Origin: Rhizobium sp. 007
Lineage (GTDB): Bacteria > Pseudomonadota > Alphaproteobacteria > Rhizobiales > Rhizobiaceae
Length of the DNA stretch: 64,000 nucleotides
Direction: 5' to 3'
NCBI RefSeq assembly: GCF_015353075.1
Contig: NZ_CP064191.1
Span: forward strand, 372,001 to 436,000
This document shows, in pieces, positions 44,734-54,541 of this stretch (position 1 is the first letter of the stretch; each line of letters begins with the position of its first letter). A program made the translations under genes and the position numbers. Below the pieces are notes generated by a model that saw only the letters and a program-made list of their open reading frames with translations, made no database searches and was not told where the DNA came from.

Positions 44734-46740
44734 CTATTCCCCCTCTATGCCGATAGACGATACACCCGATGTGGTTTCATCGGTCTTTGCCGGATCTATC
44801 GGATTCGAACTTTTCTTCTCGCCGCTACTCAGTGAACGAAACCGGTTCTCGCCGACGCATGCCTTCATATCGTCCCGCCGAAACCAGATGGCGCGACCAC
44901 ATCGAAGAGGCGCATTACCTGCCGTGAAGACGATCTGCTCATCGGCCCGCATGCGTAAGACCTCATGCGGCTGGATCAGCGGCCTCGCGGCCAGTTGCTT
45001 CGAGCGCGTCCGTGACGATCCCTTCGACTGGAAGCTGCGGCTGACCTGATCGATCTCCACGGTCGTCGTGCCGCACCGCTTCGAAATGTAGTCCGCTGTT
45101 TCCGGATCATTGATCGCGGCAAAGGAAATCCAGCTCGCACTCTCGAACCATTTGCTCGCCGCGTCGCGTCCGCCATAGGTTTCACGCATCTGCCCGATCG
45201 ACTGATAGATCATGGTGAGCGTGATGCCATATTTGCGGCCGGCGTCACGCGCGGTTTCCAGAATCCGCATGTATCCAAGGCGGGCCACCTCGTCCAAAAG
45301 GAAAAGCGCTCGCCCTTTCATTTGTCCGTCGCGATTGTAGATGGCGTTCAGGAACGATCCGATGATGACGCGCGCCAGGCCCGAATGCGTCTCCAGCGTC
45401 TTCAGGTCGATGTTGATGAACACGTCAATATCGCCCCTTGCGAGTTCGTCGGTTGAGAAGCTCGAGCCGGAGACGAGAGCCGCATAGTGCGAATAGGAGA
45501 GCCAGTGGGTTTCTTTCACGGCATTGGCGTAGACGCCACTGAAGGTTTCGGGCGTCATGTTGACGAAGGACGCGACATTTTCCTTCACGAAATCGGATTT
45601 CGAATTGCCGTGAATGCTCTGAAGCCGCTCGCGCAGTTTCGGCTCCGGCTCGGCGAGATTCTTGCGAACCTGCCGCAGCGTCTGATGCTCTTTCTTCGTA
45701 TGACCGGAAAGGCAGACATCGGCGATCAGGGCGGTGAGAAGCTGCAGAGCAGATGCGCGAAAAAAATCGTCACGCACGCCGCGTGCGCCGCCGCTATCGC
45801 TCATGATCCACGAGGCGACGGCAGCGATATCTTCTTCTTTCGTGCCGCCATGTAGGCCGATCCAGTCGAGGGCATTGAAGCCCGTGTCGCGAGTTCTGGG
45901 ATCGAGGACACGGACGTCGCGTCCTGCGTCTGAGCGGTGCTCGATCACCATGGGCGCGACTTCGTTTGACGGATCCAGCACCACCAATGTTCCGCCCCAT
46001 TTGAGCGCGGTCGGGATCGTTACCGAGGTCGTCTTGAAACCACCCGAACCGGCAAAGACGATGCCGTGCGACGATCCGAACGAGCCGTCGAAGCAGAGAA
46101 GCGGCGACTTGCCGCCGGCGCCCCACGTCTCCGCGCTGTCCGCCCGGAACGACTGCGCCGCCGTGCTGGCCTTATCTACACGGTAGCGCTCGCCGATGAC
46201 GATGCCGCCGGCATCCGGAAAGAGCTTTCCGGCCTCCGTCGATTTCATCCACTCGGCTTCGCCATGCAGCGCGCGCCTGCCGCGAATGCGGCGCGGCTCT
46301 GATCGCGCGAACGCCGCATTGCCGACAAGCGCGACGCGAAGTGCAAAGCCGGCCGACATCAGCGCTGCCCCGGCGCCGATCATCGTTGCCGGGTCCGCGT
46401 AGGAGAGCGCCGATTGAGCCGCGGGAAGCTGGCCCGCCAGTGAAGCAAGTCGCACGGTCTCGCGCAGTGCGGCGATCAGGACAGTCGCGCCGCTGCCGGC
46501 GACAACGCCCCATCCGGCGGGCTTGATATTCACTGAGCCGGCGCTCGCGAGCAGAACGATGATACCGATGGCGGCTGCCACAATATAGGGCAAGGCGATC
46601 CCGGCCCGACGGAGCATCAGCCGAGCTGCCTCAGTTTTCCCAAACCCGGATAGCCAATGTTCGATCCCCGTCACGCCGATCGTGACAAGGATCATAAGCA
46701 CGATGGGCGCCGTGACGAGCGCGATCTTATTCGCCGTCAT
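44734..46740 (-). CDS. traG: Conjugal transfer coupling protein TraG (VirD4 family)
   Basis: A protein of 668 residues. Several membrane segments occupy the N-terminal quarter (for example [20 protein letters not shown]). The ATPase part has Walker [10 protein letters not shown] at about residue 229 and Walker [15 protein letters not shown]. TraG links the TraA relaxosome at oriT to the Trb type IV secretion channel and pumps DNA. It is the last tra gene of the leftward traC-traD-traG operon and overlaps traD by 14 bases. Length and motifs are normal for Ti-type TraG, so it appears functional. Confidence 0.96.
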   Translation of the reverse strand: MTANKIALVTAPIVLMILVTIGVTGIEHWLSGFGKTEAARLMLRRAGIALPYIVAAAIGIIVLLASAGSVNIKPAGWGVVAGSGATVLIAALRETVRLASLAGQLPAAQSALSYADPATMIGAGAALMSAGFALRVALVGNAAFARSEPRRIRGRRALHGEAEWMKSTEAGKLFPDAGGIVIGERYRVDKASTAAQSFRADSAETWGAGGKSPLLCFDGSFGSSHGIVFAGSGGFKTTSVTIPTALKWGGTLVVLDPSNEVAPMVIEHRSDAGRDVRVLDPRTRDTGFNALDWIGLHGGTKEEDIAAVASWIMSDSGGARGVRDDFFRASALQLLTALIADVCLSGHTKKEHQTLRQVRKNLAEPEPKLRERLQSIHGNSKSDFVKENVASFVNMTPETFSGVYANAVKETHWLSYSHYAALVSGSSFSTDELARGDIDVFINIDLKTLETHSGLARVIIGSFLNAIYNRDGQMKGRALFLLDEVARLGYMRILETARDAGRKYGITLTMIYQSIGQMRETYGGRDAASKWFESASWISFAAINDPETADYISKRCGTTTVEIDQVSRSFQSKGSSRTRSKQLAARPLIQPHEVLRMRADEQIVFTAGNAPLRCGRAIWFRRDDMKACVGENRFRSLSSGEKKSSNPIDPAKTDETTSGVSSIGIEGE

Positions 46741-46942
46741 TGCCGAAGGCCTCCGCTCCGATCGCGGCGAGCCGGGATCGCTCGCCCTCGTCGCCCTCGA
46801 TGCGCCATGCAATTTCGATCAGCGCCCCGAGGAGGAGCGCTCGTTTTTCGTATCGCAGGCCCGCCTTGACGATCAGGCCGCCGAGTTCGATCTTCTCCCG
46901 TGTATCCTTCTTGCGGGCGTCGGATGTCATCGTCCTGCCCAT
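46727..46942 (-). CDS. traD: Conjugal transfer protein TraD (Ti type)
   Basis: A protein of 71 residues (start at 46942; an internal ATG at 46930 is possible). The sequence [20 protein letters not shown] followed by [11 protein letters not shown] matches the small TraD of Ti and rhizobial plasmids, which has no relation to F-plasmid TraD. It is needed for DNA processing together with TraC and TraG. The gene lies 4 bases after traC and overlaps traG. Confidence 0.9.
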   Translation of the reverse strand: MGRTMTSDARKKDTREKIELGGLIVKAGLRYEKRALLLGALIEIAWRIEGDEGERSRLAAIGAEAFGNDGE

Positions 46943-46946
46943 TCGC

Positions 46947-47243
46947 TCAAGCCTCGCGATCGCCGCCCGCAGCCGCGCCAGACGTGACCGGCGTGGTTTG
47001 TGCGCTTTCGCGACTATCTCCGTTGGCTTTTTTCCCTCCGGTCGAAACGCCCTTGCCTCCGCGAAACCGTTTCGCCAGTTCCTCGAACGCCGCCTGAAGC
47101 TCCCCTTCGTCGATCTCGATTTGCCCGAGGCCAGCCTTCAGCGCGATCCGGCCGATGCGCTCGGCCTCACGTGTTTCCGCTTGTCGCAGCTGGTCCTGAA
47201 GCCTGGCAATCTCTTCGCGGATTTTCGAGGATGGTTTCTTCAT
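46947..47243 (-). CDS. traC: Conjugal transfer protein TraC (oriT accessory)
   Basis: A protein of 98 residues starting [19 protein letters not shown]. The helical N-terminus and [20 protein letters not shown] then [15 protein letters not shown] fit TraC of Ti-like plasmids, an accessory protein of the relaxosome. First gene of the leftward operon, beginning 145 bases from the oriT core. The frame upstream remains open to 47462 but crosses oriT and is not likely translated. Confidence 0.92.
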   Translation of the reverse strand: MKKPSSKIREEIARLQDQLRQAETREAERIGRIALKAGLGQIEIDEGELQAAFEELAKRFRGGKGVSTGGKKANGDSRESAQTTPVTSGAAAGGDREA

Positions 47244-47330
47244 GTCCGATTGTCTCCTGGCTGAGAAAGCTTGTCTTTCGAAGCCAGTTTTTCGGGCCGG
47301 AGCGCGGAACGCATTACTGTGAATCCTACA

Positions 47331-47346
47331 ATCGCCAAACGGCGAT
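47331..47346. promoter_or_regulatory. Dyad in the traC-traA divergent region
   Basis: ATCGCC (47331-47336) and GGCGAT (47341-47346) form a perfect inverted repeat with an AAAC spacer. It lies about 90 bases upstream of traC and 150 bases upstream of traA, where Ti plasmids carry tra boxes for TraR. The sequence does not match the Ti tra box, so it may be the site of this plasmid's own TraR or a relaxosome binding site. Confidence 0.4.
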
Positions 47347-47387
47347 GCTTTGGTGAATGATCCCGGCCGTTCCGAAGGAGCGGCTTC

Positions 47388-47425
47388 CAAGGGCGCAATT
47401 ATACGTCGCTGACGCGACGCCCTTG
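47388..47425. other. oriT: Origin of transfer (oriT) core
   Basis: CAAGGGCG (47388-47395) and CGCCCTTG (47418-47425) form an 8-bp inverted repeat. Inside it CGTCGC (47404-47409) and GCGACG (47414-47419) form a second hairpin around TGAC. The stretch GGGCGCAATTATACGTCGC is the hallmark of the Ti-plasmid and RSF1010-like oriT family. Its place between divergent traC and traA is the standard one. TraA is expected to nick in this region. Confidence 0.88.
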
Positions 47426-47497
47426 CTGAGGCCCGGTCCGGTCTCCCGTTTCCGACGAACATATTGATTACGTTCGCAACCGGGAAAGAACTCCGCC

Positions 47498-50400
47498 GTG
47501 GCCGTCCCTCACTTCTCCGTCAGCGTCGTCGCCCGCGGTTCCGGCCGCAGCGCAGTGCTGTCTGCGGCCTATCGCCATTGCGCGAAAATGGACTACGAGC
47601 GTGAAGCCCGGACGATCGACTACACTCGCAAGCAGGGGCTGCTGCACGAAGAGTTCGTTATCCCGGCAGATGCTCCGCAATGGCTGCGCGCCATGATCTC
47701 GGACCGGTCGGTGTCCGGAGCCTCTGAAGGGTTCTGGAACAAAGTCGAGGCGTTCGAGAAGCGATCGGACGCGCAGCTCGCCAAGGATGTGACGATCGCC
47801 CTTCCTATCGAGCTTTCTGCCGAGCAGAACATCGCTCTTGTCCGGGACTTCGTGGAACGGCACATCACCGCAAAGGGCATGGTCGCGGATTGGGTCTATC
47901 ACGATGCCCCCGGCAATCCGCATGTGCATCTGATGACCACGCTGAGACCGCTGACCGAGGAAGGGTTCGGCACAAAGAAGGTCGCGGTGCTCGGCCCGGA
48001 CGGCAATCCGATGCGAAACGATTCCGGTAAGATCGTCTACGAACTCTGGGCCGGAAGCGCCCACGACTTCAACGCGTTTCGCGACGGCTGGTTCGCCTAC
48101 CAGAACAGGCACCTAGCCCTTGCCGGTCTCGACATCCGCGTCGACGGGCGGTCATTCGAAAAGCAGGACATAGAACTAACCCCGACCATCCATCTTGGTG
48201 TCGGCGCCAAAGCGATCGACCGAAAGGCGGAGCAAACCAAGTCAAAGGCATCGGCATGGTCGCCAAAGCTCGAACGGCTCGAACTTCAGGAGGATCGCCG
48301 CGCTGAAAATGCCCGCCGCCTCCAGCGCCGCCCGGAAATCGTCCTCGATCTCATCACGCGGGAAAAGAGCGTCTTCGATGAACGCGGCGTCGCGAAGATC
48401 CTGTACCGCTATATCGATGATGCAGGACTGTTCCAAAGCCTGATGGTCCGGATCCTGCAGAGCCCGGAAACGCTCCGCCTCGATCGGGAGAGGATAGAGT
48501 TCGGGACAGGTATCCGGGCTCCGGCCAAATACACAACGCGGGCGCTGATCCGGCTCGAAGCCCAGATGTCCAACCGGGCAATATGGCTCGCGGCCCCGAC
48601 TTCGCACGGCGTCAAGGAGAGCGTGCTCGAGGCCACCTTCGCGCACCATTCCCGCCTGTCGGAAGAGCAGCGATCGGCGATCGCGCATGTCGCCGCAGGC
48701 GAGCGGATCGCTGCCGTCATCGGTCGCGCCGGAGCCGGTAAGACAACGATGATGAAGGCCGCGCGCGAAGCGTGGGAAGCAGCCGGTTATCGTGTGGTGG
48801 GTGGCGCTCTGGCGGGAAAGGCGGCCGAGGGCCTGGAGAAGGAGGCGGGCATCCAATCCCGCACGTTGTCGTCCTGGGAGCTGCGATGGAACGAGGGCCG
48901 TAACCAGCTCGACGATAAGACTGTCTTCGTTCTTGACGAGGCCGGCATGGTATCGTCACGGCAGATGGCGCTGTTCGTCGAAGCGGTGACCAAGGCCGGC
49001 GCCAAGCTCGTTCTCGTCGGCGATCCGGAACAATTGCAGCCGATCGAAGCGGGTGCGGCCTTCCGCGCCATCGCCAATCGGATTGGCTATGCCGAACTCG
49101 AAACCATCTACCGCCAGCGCGAACAATGGATGCGTGACGCATCGCTCGATCTTGCCCGCGGCAATGTCGCTAAAGCGGTCGATGCCTATCGCGCTAATGG
49201 TGGACTGCTCGGGTCTGAGCTCAAGGCGCAGGCCGTCGACAATCTGATCGCCGACTGGAACCGCGACTACGATCCGGCGAAGACGACGTTGATCCTTGCG
49301 CATCTGCGCCGCGATGTCCGGATGCTCAACGAGTTGGCTCGAGTCAAACTCGTCGAACGCGGGATCGTCGCTGAGGGATTTGTATTCAGGACCGACGATG
49401 GTAACCGCAGGTTCGCCGCCGGCGACCAGATCGTCTTCCTGAAGAATGAGGGCTCGCTCGGCGTCAAGAACGGCATGATCGGCAAGGTGGTCGAAGCAGC
49501 ACCGAACCGCATTGTTGCCGAGGTCGGTGAGGGCGAACATCGTCGCCAGGTCACCGTCGAACAGCGTTTCTACAACAATGTCGATCACGGCTACGCCACC
49601 ACGATCCATAAAAGCCAGGGCGCAACGGTCGACCGTGTCAAAGTGCTGGCCTCGCTGTCGCTCGACCGCCATCTCACCTATGTCGCCATGACTCGCCATC
49701 GTGAGGACCTCGCGGTCTATTACGGCCGTCGATCCATCGCCAAAGCCGGCGGGTTGATCCCGATCCTGTCGCGCACAAACGCCAAGGAAACGACACTCGA
49801 TTACGGGAAGGGTTCGCTCTACCGCCAGGCGCTGCAATTCGCCGAAGCGCGCGGTATGCATCTGATGAATGTCGCCCGTACGATCGCCCGCGATCGTCTC
49901 GACTGGACCGTTCGGCAGAAACAGAAGCTTGCCGATCTTGGCGCCCGCCTCGTGGCGATCGGCACAATGTTCGGCCTCGTTGATCGTATCACGAAATCGC
50001 CCCTCCCGAACGCCATTAAGGAGTCGAAGCCCATGGTATCAGGCATTTCCACCTTCCCGAAATCCATCGAGCAGGGCGTCGAGGAAAAACTCGCGGCGGA
50101 TCCTGGTCTCAAGAAGCAGTGGGAGGATGTTTCGACCCGCTTCCACCTGGTCTACGTCCAGCCGGAAGCAGCCTTCAAGACGGTCAATGTCGACGCGATG
50201 CTGAAGGACCAAAACATCGCCAAAGCCACGCTGGTGAAGATCGCGGGTGAACCGGATAGTTTCGGTGCGCTGAAGGGCAAGACGGGCGTGTTTGCAAGCC
50301 GGTCCGACAAGCAAGATCGCGAACGCGCAATTGTGAACGTGCCGGCCCTGGCCCGCAATCTCGAACGGTATCTTCGCCAGCGGGCGGAGGCCGAACGCAA

Positions 50401-50824
50401 GCACGAAGTGGAGGAGCGAGGGGTTCGCCTGAAGATCTGGGTCGACATCCCCGCCCTGTCTCCTGCCGCCAGGCAAACGCTCGAGCGGGTTCGTGACGCC
50501 ATCGACCGGAACGACCTTCCCGCCGGTCTCGAATATGCCCTTGCCGACAAGATGGTGAAGGCGGAATTGGAGGGGTTCGCGAAGGCTGTCTCAAAGCGGT
50601 TCGGCGAACGCACCTTCCTCGGCATCGCGTCGAAGGATGCGAGCGGAGAGACCTTCAAGTCCGTTACGGCCGGGATGAATCCTATTCAGAAGGCGGAGGT
50701 GCAAACCGCCTGGAACTCGATGCGGACCATCCAGCAGCTCTCCGCTCACGAGAGAACGACCGAGGCGCTGAAACAGGCCGAGACCTTGCGGCAAACGAAG
50801 AGCCAGGGGCTCTCCCTGAAATGA
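47498..50824 (+). CDS. traA: Ti-type relaxase-helicase TraA (MobA/MobL family)
   Basis: A protein of 1108 residues from a GTG start. The N-terminal relaxase domain begins VPHFSVSVVARGSGRSAVLS and has the metal-binding HVH in GNPHVHLMTTLRPLT (about residue 147). The middle holds a RecD-like helicase with Walker A IGRAGAGKTTMMKA (about residue 408) and VFVLDEAGMVSSRQ, and later YATTIHKSQGATVD and YVAMTRHREDLAVYY. TraA nicks oriT, unwinds and leads the strand into the recipient. It is intact and of normal length. It begins the rightward traA-traF-traB-traH operon and overlaps traF by four bases. Confidence 0.97.
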   Translation: MAVPHFSVSVVARGSGRSAVLSAAYRHCAKMDYEREARTIDYTRKQGLLHEEFVIPADAPQWLRAMISDRSVSGASEGFWNKVEAFEKRSDAQLAKDVTIALPIELSAEQNIALVRDFVERHITAKGMVADWVYHDAPGNPHVHLMTTLRPLTEEGFGTKKVAVLGPDGNPMRNDSGKIVYELWAGSAHDFNAFRDGWFAYQNRHLALAGLDIRVDGRSFEKQDIELTPTIHLGVGAKAIDRKAEQTKSKASAWSPKLERLELQEDRRAENARRLQRRPEIVLDLITREKSVFDERGVAKILYRYIDDAGLFQSLMVRILQSPETLRLDRERIEFGTGIRAPAKYTTRALIRLEAQMSNRAIWLAAPTSHGVKESVLEATFAHHSRLSEEQRSAIAHVAAGERIAAVIGRAGAGKTTMMKAAREAWEAAGYRVVGGALAGKAAEGLEKEAGIQSRTLSSWELRWNEGRNQLDDKTVFVLDEAGMVSSRQMALFVEAVTKAGAKLVLVGDPEQLQPIEAGAAFRAIANRIGYAELETIYRQREQWMRDASLDLARGNVAKAVDAYRANGGLLGSELKAQAVDNLIADWNRDYDPAKTTLILAHLRRDVRMLNELARVKLVERGIVAEGFVFRTDDGNRRFAAGDQIVFLKNEGSLGVKNGMIGKVVEAAPNRIVAEVGEGEHRRQVTVEQRFYNNVDHGYATTIHKSQGATVDRVKVLASLSLDRHLTYVAMTRHREDLAVYYGRRSIAKAGGLIPILSRTNAKETTLDYGKGSLYRQALQFAEARGMHLMNVARTIARDRLDWTVRQKQKLADLGARLVAIGTMFGLVDRITKSPLPNAIKESKPMVSGISTFPKSIEQGVEEKLAADPGLKKQWEDVSTRFHLVYVQPEAAFKTVNVDAMLKDQNIAKATLVKIAGEPDSFGALKGKTGVFASRSDKQDRERAIVNVPALARNLERYLRQRAEAERKHEVEERGVRLKIWVDIPALSPAARQTLERVRDAIDRNDLPAGLEYALADKMVKAELEGFAKAVSKRFGERTFLGIASKDASGETFKSVTAGMNPIQKAEVQTAWNSMRTIQQLSAHERTTEALKQAETLRQTKSQGLSLK

Positions 50825-51387
50825 TCCCCACAACCATGAGCCCGCGCGAGACACAATCACGAATTCGGCCTGTCGTGACAATATTATTGGCCGGGGCACT
50901 GCTCGCGCTTGCCTTGTTCATCGGAGGCGCCGCCGGCGGGTTGCGCATCAATATGACGTCAAGCGAACCGCTCGGCCTCTGGCGCGTCTTGGCGGTCGAT
51001 CGGCCCCCCGCCGTCGGCGATGTCGTCTTCATCTGCCCGCCGGAAAACGACGTGATACGCGAGGCCCGGAAGCGCGGCTACCTGCGCTCCGGTTTGTGCC
51101 CGGGTGGCGTTGCGCCGCTGATCAAGACGGTGATCGCCGCCGCGGGGCAGCATGTAGCAATCGGTGCCAGCGTAAGCGTGGACGGGCGGGTGGTTCCTTC
51201 TTCCGGTCTCGCCCAGCGAGATGAAAAGGGTCGTTCGCTGTCACCGTTTCAGAGCGGCGTCGTACCGCAGGGACAGGTCGTCCTGCATTCCTCGTTCGCC
51301 GGCTCCTATGACTCCCGATACTTTGGTCCACTGCCCGTGTCCGGCATGCTTGGTCTGGCGCAGGAGGTGCTGACCTATGCGCCGTGA
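50821..51387 (+). CDS. traF: Conjugal transfer peptidase TraF (S26 family)
   Basis: A protein of 188 residues. One N-terminal membrane segment (TILLAGALLALALFIGGAAG) is followed by NMTSSEPLGLWRV with the catalytic Ser and by PLIKTVIAAAGQHV with the catalytic Lys, as in TraF of RP4 and Ti plasmids. It matures the TrbC pilin by cyclization. The C-terminal SRYFGPLPVSGMLGLA fits box E of signal peptidases. Start overlaps the traA stop (ATGA), and its end overlaps traB by 11 bases. Confidence 0.94.
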   Translation: MIPTTMSPRETQSRIRPVVTILLAGALLALALFIGGAAGGLRINMTSSEPLGLWRVLAVDRPPAVGDVVFICPPENDVIREARKRGYLRSGLCPGGVAPLIKTVIAAAGQHVAIGASVSVDGRVVPSSGLAQRDEKGRSLSPFQSGVVPQGQVVLHSSFAGSYDSRYFGPLPVSGMLGLAQEVLTYAP

Positions 51388-52531
51388 TCATGTTCGTACC
51401 GCAGCGCTGACCAGCGTCGCTGTCGCCGTAGGTTGGATCCCCTGGAGCGGCCAGGTCGTTCTTCTCCCAGTCGCTTTGGCCTTTCCCGTCATATGGGCTC
51501 TCGTGCCGAACAGGGCGGCGGCGGGGCTGGTCTCTGCAGGATATTTCCTGGCGGCCTCGCGCGGGCTGCCGCAGGGGGTCGCCACCTTTTATTCATCGGA
51601 TCTCTGGCCGGGATTGCTGCTTTGGTTCGTGGCGTCGATCAGCTTCTTCGGCGTTCACGCGGTGCTCTGGACATCGACTAGCGCAAAGAGACCACATCGT
51701 TATCTGGCTTCTGCGATCCTGATGGCGCTGCCTCCCTTTGGCATCACCGGGTGGGCGCATCCGATCACGACCGCGGGCGTCCTTTTTCCCGGATGGGGAT
51801 GGTGGGGGCTGGCCGCCACGACAGCCGGCCTGATCGGCCTCGTAACCCGAATCTGGCCAGCTGTCGCGATCGCCTTGGCAGGCGCTTGGGCTTGGTCCGC
51901 CGCAACCTGGACCGATCCAAAATTACCTGACTCATGGCGCGGCGTCGATTTGGAAATGGGTGCTTCGCTCGGACGTGAAGCCGATCTTCCACGACAGCGT
52001 GACCTAATCGCAACGGTGCACAGTGCGGCTAACGATGGCGCCGGCTTCGTCGTCCTCCCGGAAAGTGCGTTGGGCTTCTGGACGCCCACCGTCGAGCGGC
52101 TATGGACCAAGGCTCTGGACGGCCGCTCTCTGACGGTGATCGCCGGCGCTTCCGTTGTCGACGCCGATGGCTACGACAATGTTCTTGTTGGGATGTCCGC
52201 CGGCGGCGGCCGCGTCCTATATCGTGAGCGAATGCCTGTTCCCGGCTCTATGTGGCGGCCGTGGTGGGGCGATAGCGAAGGCGCCCGGGCGGACTTCTTT
52301 GCAAATCCGGTTGTCATCCTCGACGGTCGAAAGCTCGCTCCCCTGATCTGCTACGAACAGCTCATTGCTTGGCCCGTCCTGCAATCCATGTTGTACGATC
52401 CCGACGTCATCGTCGCTGTCGGTAATGGCTGGTGGACCGCAAATACTTCGATCGTCGCCATCCAGCGCGCCAGCGCCGAGGCCTGGGCGCGTCTCTTCGC
52501 GAAACCGCTCGTCATTTCATTCAACACCTGA
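51377..52531 (+). CDS. traB: Conjugal transfer protein TraB
   Basis: A protein of 384 residues. The N-terminal half has several membrane segments (for example VVLLPVALAFPVIWALVP), and the C-terminal half resembles a nitrilase/apolipoprotein N-acyltransferase-like domain with FVVLPESALGFW (Glu), RKLAPLICYEQLIAWP (Cys-Glu) and VAVGNGWWT. TraB raises transfer efficiency in Ti plasmids; its exact reaction is not known. Starts inside traF and is followed 14 bases later by traH. Confidence 0.92.
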   Translation: MRRDHVRTAALTSVAVAVGWIPWSGQVVLLPVALAFPVIWALVPNRAAAGLVSAGYFLAASRGLPQGVATFYSSDLWPGLLLWFVASISFFGVHAVLWTSTSAKRPHRYLASAILMALPPFGITGWAHPITTAGVLFPGWGWWGLAATTAGLIGLVTRIWPAVAIALAGAWAWSAATWTDPKLPDSWRGVDLEMGASLGREADLPRQRDLIATVHSAANDGAGFVVLPESALGFWTPTVERLWTKALDGRSLTVIAGASVVDADGYDNVLVGMSAGGGRVLYRERMPVPGSMWRPWWGDSEGARADFFANPVVILDGRKLAPLICYEQLIAWPVLQSMLYDPDVIVAVGNGWWTANTSIVAIQRASAEAWARLFAKPLVISFNT

Positions 52532-52545
52532 CTCTGGAGCCATCA

Positions 52546-53157
52546 ATGCTCGACGCCGCGATGATTCAAAAATGCGCCGATCCCTCACTCACGCCTGCCA
52601 TTGTCGAGCAATTCGTCCAGGCGGCCGGCTCATCTGATCCACTAGCTGTTACTGTCAAAACCGGCGAACGGCTGATCCTTGTGCCAAAGGCAAAAACGCC
52701 GGACGAGGCGATGGGCCTTATCCGCCAATATGTCGGCCGGGCCGTGGTTCGCGTCGGGATCACGCAGTTCCCGGCCGGCGTCGGCATCAAGGATGTTTCT
52801 GAGATCAAGCCTGATCTCGTTGATGCTTGTAAGAATCTGCGCCTGGGCACGAAGATGTTCGCTAAGGCTCTCCGCATCGTCACCAAATGGTACGGCAATC
52901 CCACCAGCAAAGATGTCTTTCCGCAGATATTCAAGGATGCCGTCTATGCATGGAAGACCGGCGAATTCGAGGGTGCCAGCGTGTTTCATGTGGAGGATCC
53001 TGGAGCATCTGTGAAAATGATTGTCCCACCAGTGGTCGAAGAAGATCCCGACACCGATAACGAGCCAGCCACTTCGAACCCTAAAGACGTAGAAGAGGGC
53101 AGCGACGTTGGAGCAGCCGAGATGCGAATCGATCTATCCCGGATTGGCACAAAATGA
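52546..53157 (+). CDS. traH: Conjugal transfer protein TraH
   Basis: A protein of 203 residues starting MLDAAMIQKCADPSL. The central part (PAGVGIKDVSEIKPDLVDAC and KMFAKALRIVTKWYGNPTSK) is typical of rhizobial TraH, and the tail is acidic. It ends the traAFBH operon. In related plasmids it precedes the traM/traR pair; here the operon is followed by a leftward toxin-antitoxin-like pair instead. Function in transfer is not defined. Confidence 0.88.
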   Translation: MLDAAMIQKCADPSLTPAIVEQFVQAAGSSDPLAVTVKTGERLILVPKAKTPDEAMGLIRQYVGRAVVRVGITQFPAGVGIKDVSEIKPDLVDACKNLRLGTKMFAKALRIVTKWYGNPTSKDVFPQIFKDAVYAWKTGEFEGASVFHVEDPGASVKMIVPPVVEEDPDTDNEPATSNPKDVEEGSDVGAAEMRIDLSRIGTK

Positions 53158-53172
53158 GGCTTTGCAAAGCGG

Positions 53173-53550
53173 CTAGGCTTCCGGAAGCGAATAGCGTGTT
53201 AGAACAGCGTTATCTTCTTCGATGGTCACTTCTATCACCTCGTTGAGGAGATCTTGCGCCCCTGCCAGCTCCTGCAGAATGAGATCAAACAGCTCCCGTT
53301 GCAGGGCAGGTAAGACCTGCGGCACGATAATCACGAGGCCCGCGTGCAGCTCTTCTTTGGCGTAAAGTTTCCGGAAGTCGCGAGCGTTGTTCGTCACGAA
53401 GGTGAAATCCTCCTCGACGATCCGAGGCATCAGGTCCCAATCGGTCTCGCCGCTTAACCCCAACCAGTTAACATGAAAACAATCGTGGCCGTGATCTTGA
53501 GCCACGGCCACGAGCGATGTGTGCAGGCATTCATCAATGAGGAATTTCAA
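53173..53550 (-). CDS. DUF5615 PIN-like protein, putative toxin
   Basis: A protein of 125 residues opening MKFLIDECLHTSLVAVAQDH with the first acidic residue of PIN-like nucleases, then DWDLMPRIVEEDFTFVTNNA with further acidic positions and DFRKLY. The family is a PIN relative (Mut7-C/VapC-like) that is usually encoded right after a DUF433 antitoxin, as here with a four-base overlap. It may cleave RNA. The pair may stabilise the plasmid. It ends 15 bases from the traH stop in the opposite direction. Confidence 0.78.
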   Translation of the reverse strand: MKFLIDECLHTSLVAVAQDHGHDCFHVNWLGLSGETDWDLMPRIVEEDFTFVTNNARDFRKLYAKEELHAGLVIIVPQVLPALQRELFDLILQELAGAQDLLNEVIEVTIEEDNAVLTRYSLPEA

Positions 53551-54179
53551 GAGGGCGTATCTAATGACTTTGGAACGCGCTCATTCCCAAGCCGCAGACG
53601 CTTTTCGGACTTCACCTTCAAGCCTAGATCCGAAAGTTTGCGCGGCCGTCCCCGAGCGGGATGTGCCGCTGTCCAGATGTCAGCAAGCTCCACCATTCGT
53701 CCGGTCAGCGAAGGATAGCCTTCGACAATTTCCTCTGTGTTCCCGCCTTGGGCTTTCATCGCGGCAATCATCCGTACTGGAACACGCGTCCCTTTGAAGA
53801 CCGGTTCGCCGCCAAGGACGCCTTTCACGCTTTGAATGATTTTCTCAGCTTCCCTAAGTGCTTCGGCGCGCGCGGCCAATTGCTCCCTTGCCCGCGCGAC
53901 GTCGACAATTAGATAGTCGTCTGCCCTTACGGTGTTGGCATCGGGGTGCTGGTCGATGGTATCGAATAGACGTTTGCGGCGCTCGGCAGACAAGATCGAT
54001 CCGACGCCATACCAGAGCTTCAAGCGAAGTAGATCCTCATCGGTAAGTGCTCGGCCCTCGCTGGTGGACGGGCGAGTGGCGATGATCCGCTTGTCGATCG
54101 CATTGTGCACCGATTTTACAGCGATCTCACTGACAGCTGCGGCCTCGGCAGGCGTGTAGGCGCGTGAGGTAGTGGCCAT
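53547..54179 (-). CDS. DUF433 protein, putative antitoxin
   Basis: A protein of 210 residues from MATTSRAYTPAEAAAVSEIA with AAGGAG upstream. The N-terminal part looks like a MerR/HTH-type DNA-binding domain (AVSEIAVKSVHNAIDKRII). Residues about 137-190 are DUF433 (GGEPVFKGTRVPVRMIAAMK then EEIVEGYPSLTGRMVELADI). This long form with an HTH in front is a known antitoxin type that partners PIN-like DUF5615 proteins. It would repress its own promoter and neutralise the product of the next gene. The pair interrupts the usual traH-traM spacing. Confidence 0.8.
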   Translation of the reverse strand: MATTSRAYTPAEAAAVSEIAVKSVHNAIDKRIIATRPSTSEGRALTDEDLLRLKLWYGVGSILSAERRKRLFDTIDQHPDANTVRADDYLIVDVARAREQLAARAEALREAEKIIQSVKGVLGGEPVFKGTRVPVRMIAAMKAQGGNTEEIVEGYPSLTGRMVELADIWTAAHPARGRPRKLSDLGLKVKSEKRLRLGNERVPKSLDTPS

Positions 54180-54278
54180 AATCATTCTCCTTGAGAAGAA
54201 TATATAAGGCAACTGACGGTCACCGTAAAGCTTTGATGTTCACTAGACCTATTCGACTTCGCGCCAAGAGGGAGCCTA

Positions 54279-54491
54279 TCAGCCTGATTTCGTCACAAGC
54301 TCGGCGGGGTCCACACCCAGCGCCGCGGCGATCTGGCCGAGCACGGTGACACTGGCCGAAACATCGGCGCGTTCGATCGCTCCGATATAGCGCGAGCTCA
54401 GGCCCGAGCGGTCGGCCAGTTCTTCCTGCGTCAGTTGCTTGCCATGACGTATCCGACGCAGATTGATCGCCATGACCTCCTTGAGATCCAT
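54279..54491 (-). CDS. XRE family transcriptional regulator
   Basis: A protein of 70 residues, almost entirely one Cro/CI helix-turn-helix: NLRRIRHGKQLTQEELADRS then GLSSRYIGAIERADVSASVT. Start taken at MDLKEVMAINL; a start at 54473 is also possible. A perfect palindrome lies 28 bases upstream of the start, so it probably controls itself. It lies about 100 bases upstream of the toxin-antitoxin pair in the same direction and may influence that pair or the traM promoter. Confidence 0.85.
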   Translation of the reverse strand: MDLKEVMAINLRRIRHGKQLTQEELADRSGLSSRYIGAIERADVSASVTVLGQIAAALGVDPAELVTKSG

Positions 54492-54518
54492 GGCGTGAGC
54501 GGAACCTGAATGGGAATG

Positions 54519-54541
54519 ATCGTTCTAGGAACGATAGTTCC
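54519..54541. promoter_or_regulatory. Overlapping palindromes upstream of the XRE gene
   Basis: ATCGTTC-TAG-GAACGAT (54519-54535) is a perfect inverted repeat. Its right arm overlaps a second one, GGAAC-GATA-GTTCC (54528-54541). The repeated half-site is GGAAC/GTTCC. Position just upstream of the XRE start makes autoregulation likely. It is 165 bases upstream of traM on the other side. Confidence 0.7.
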
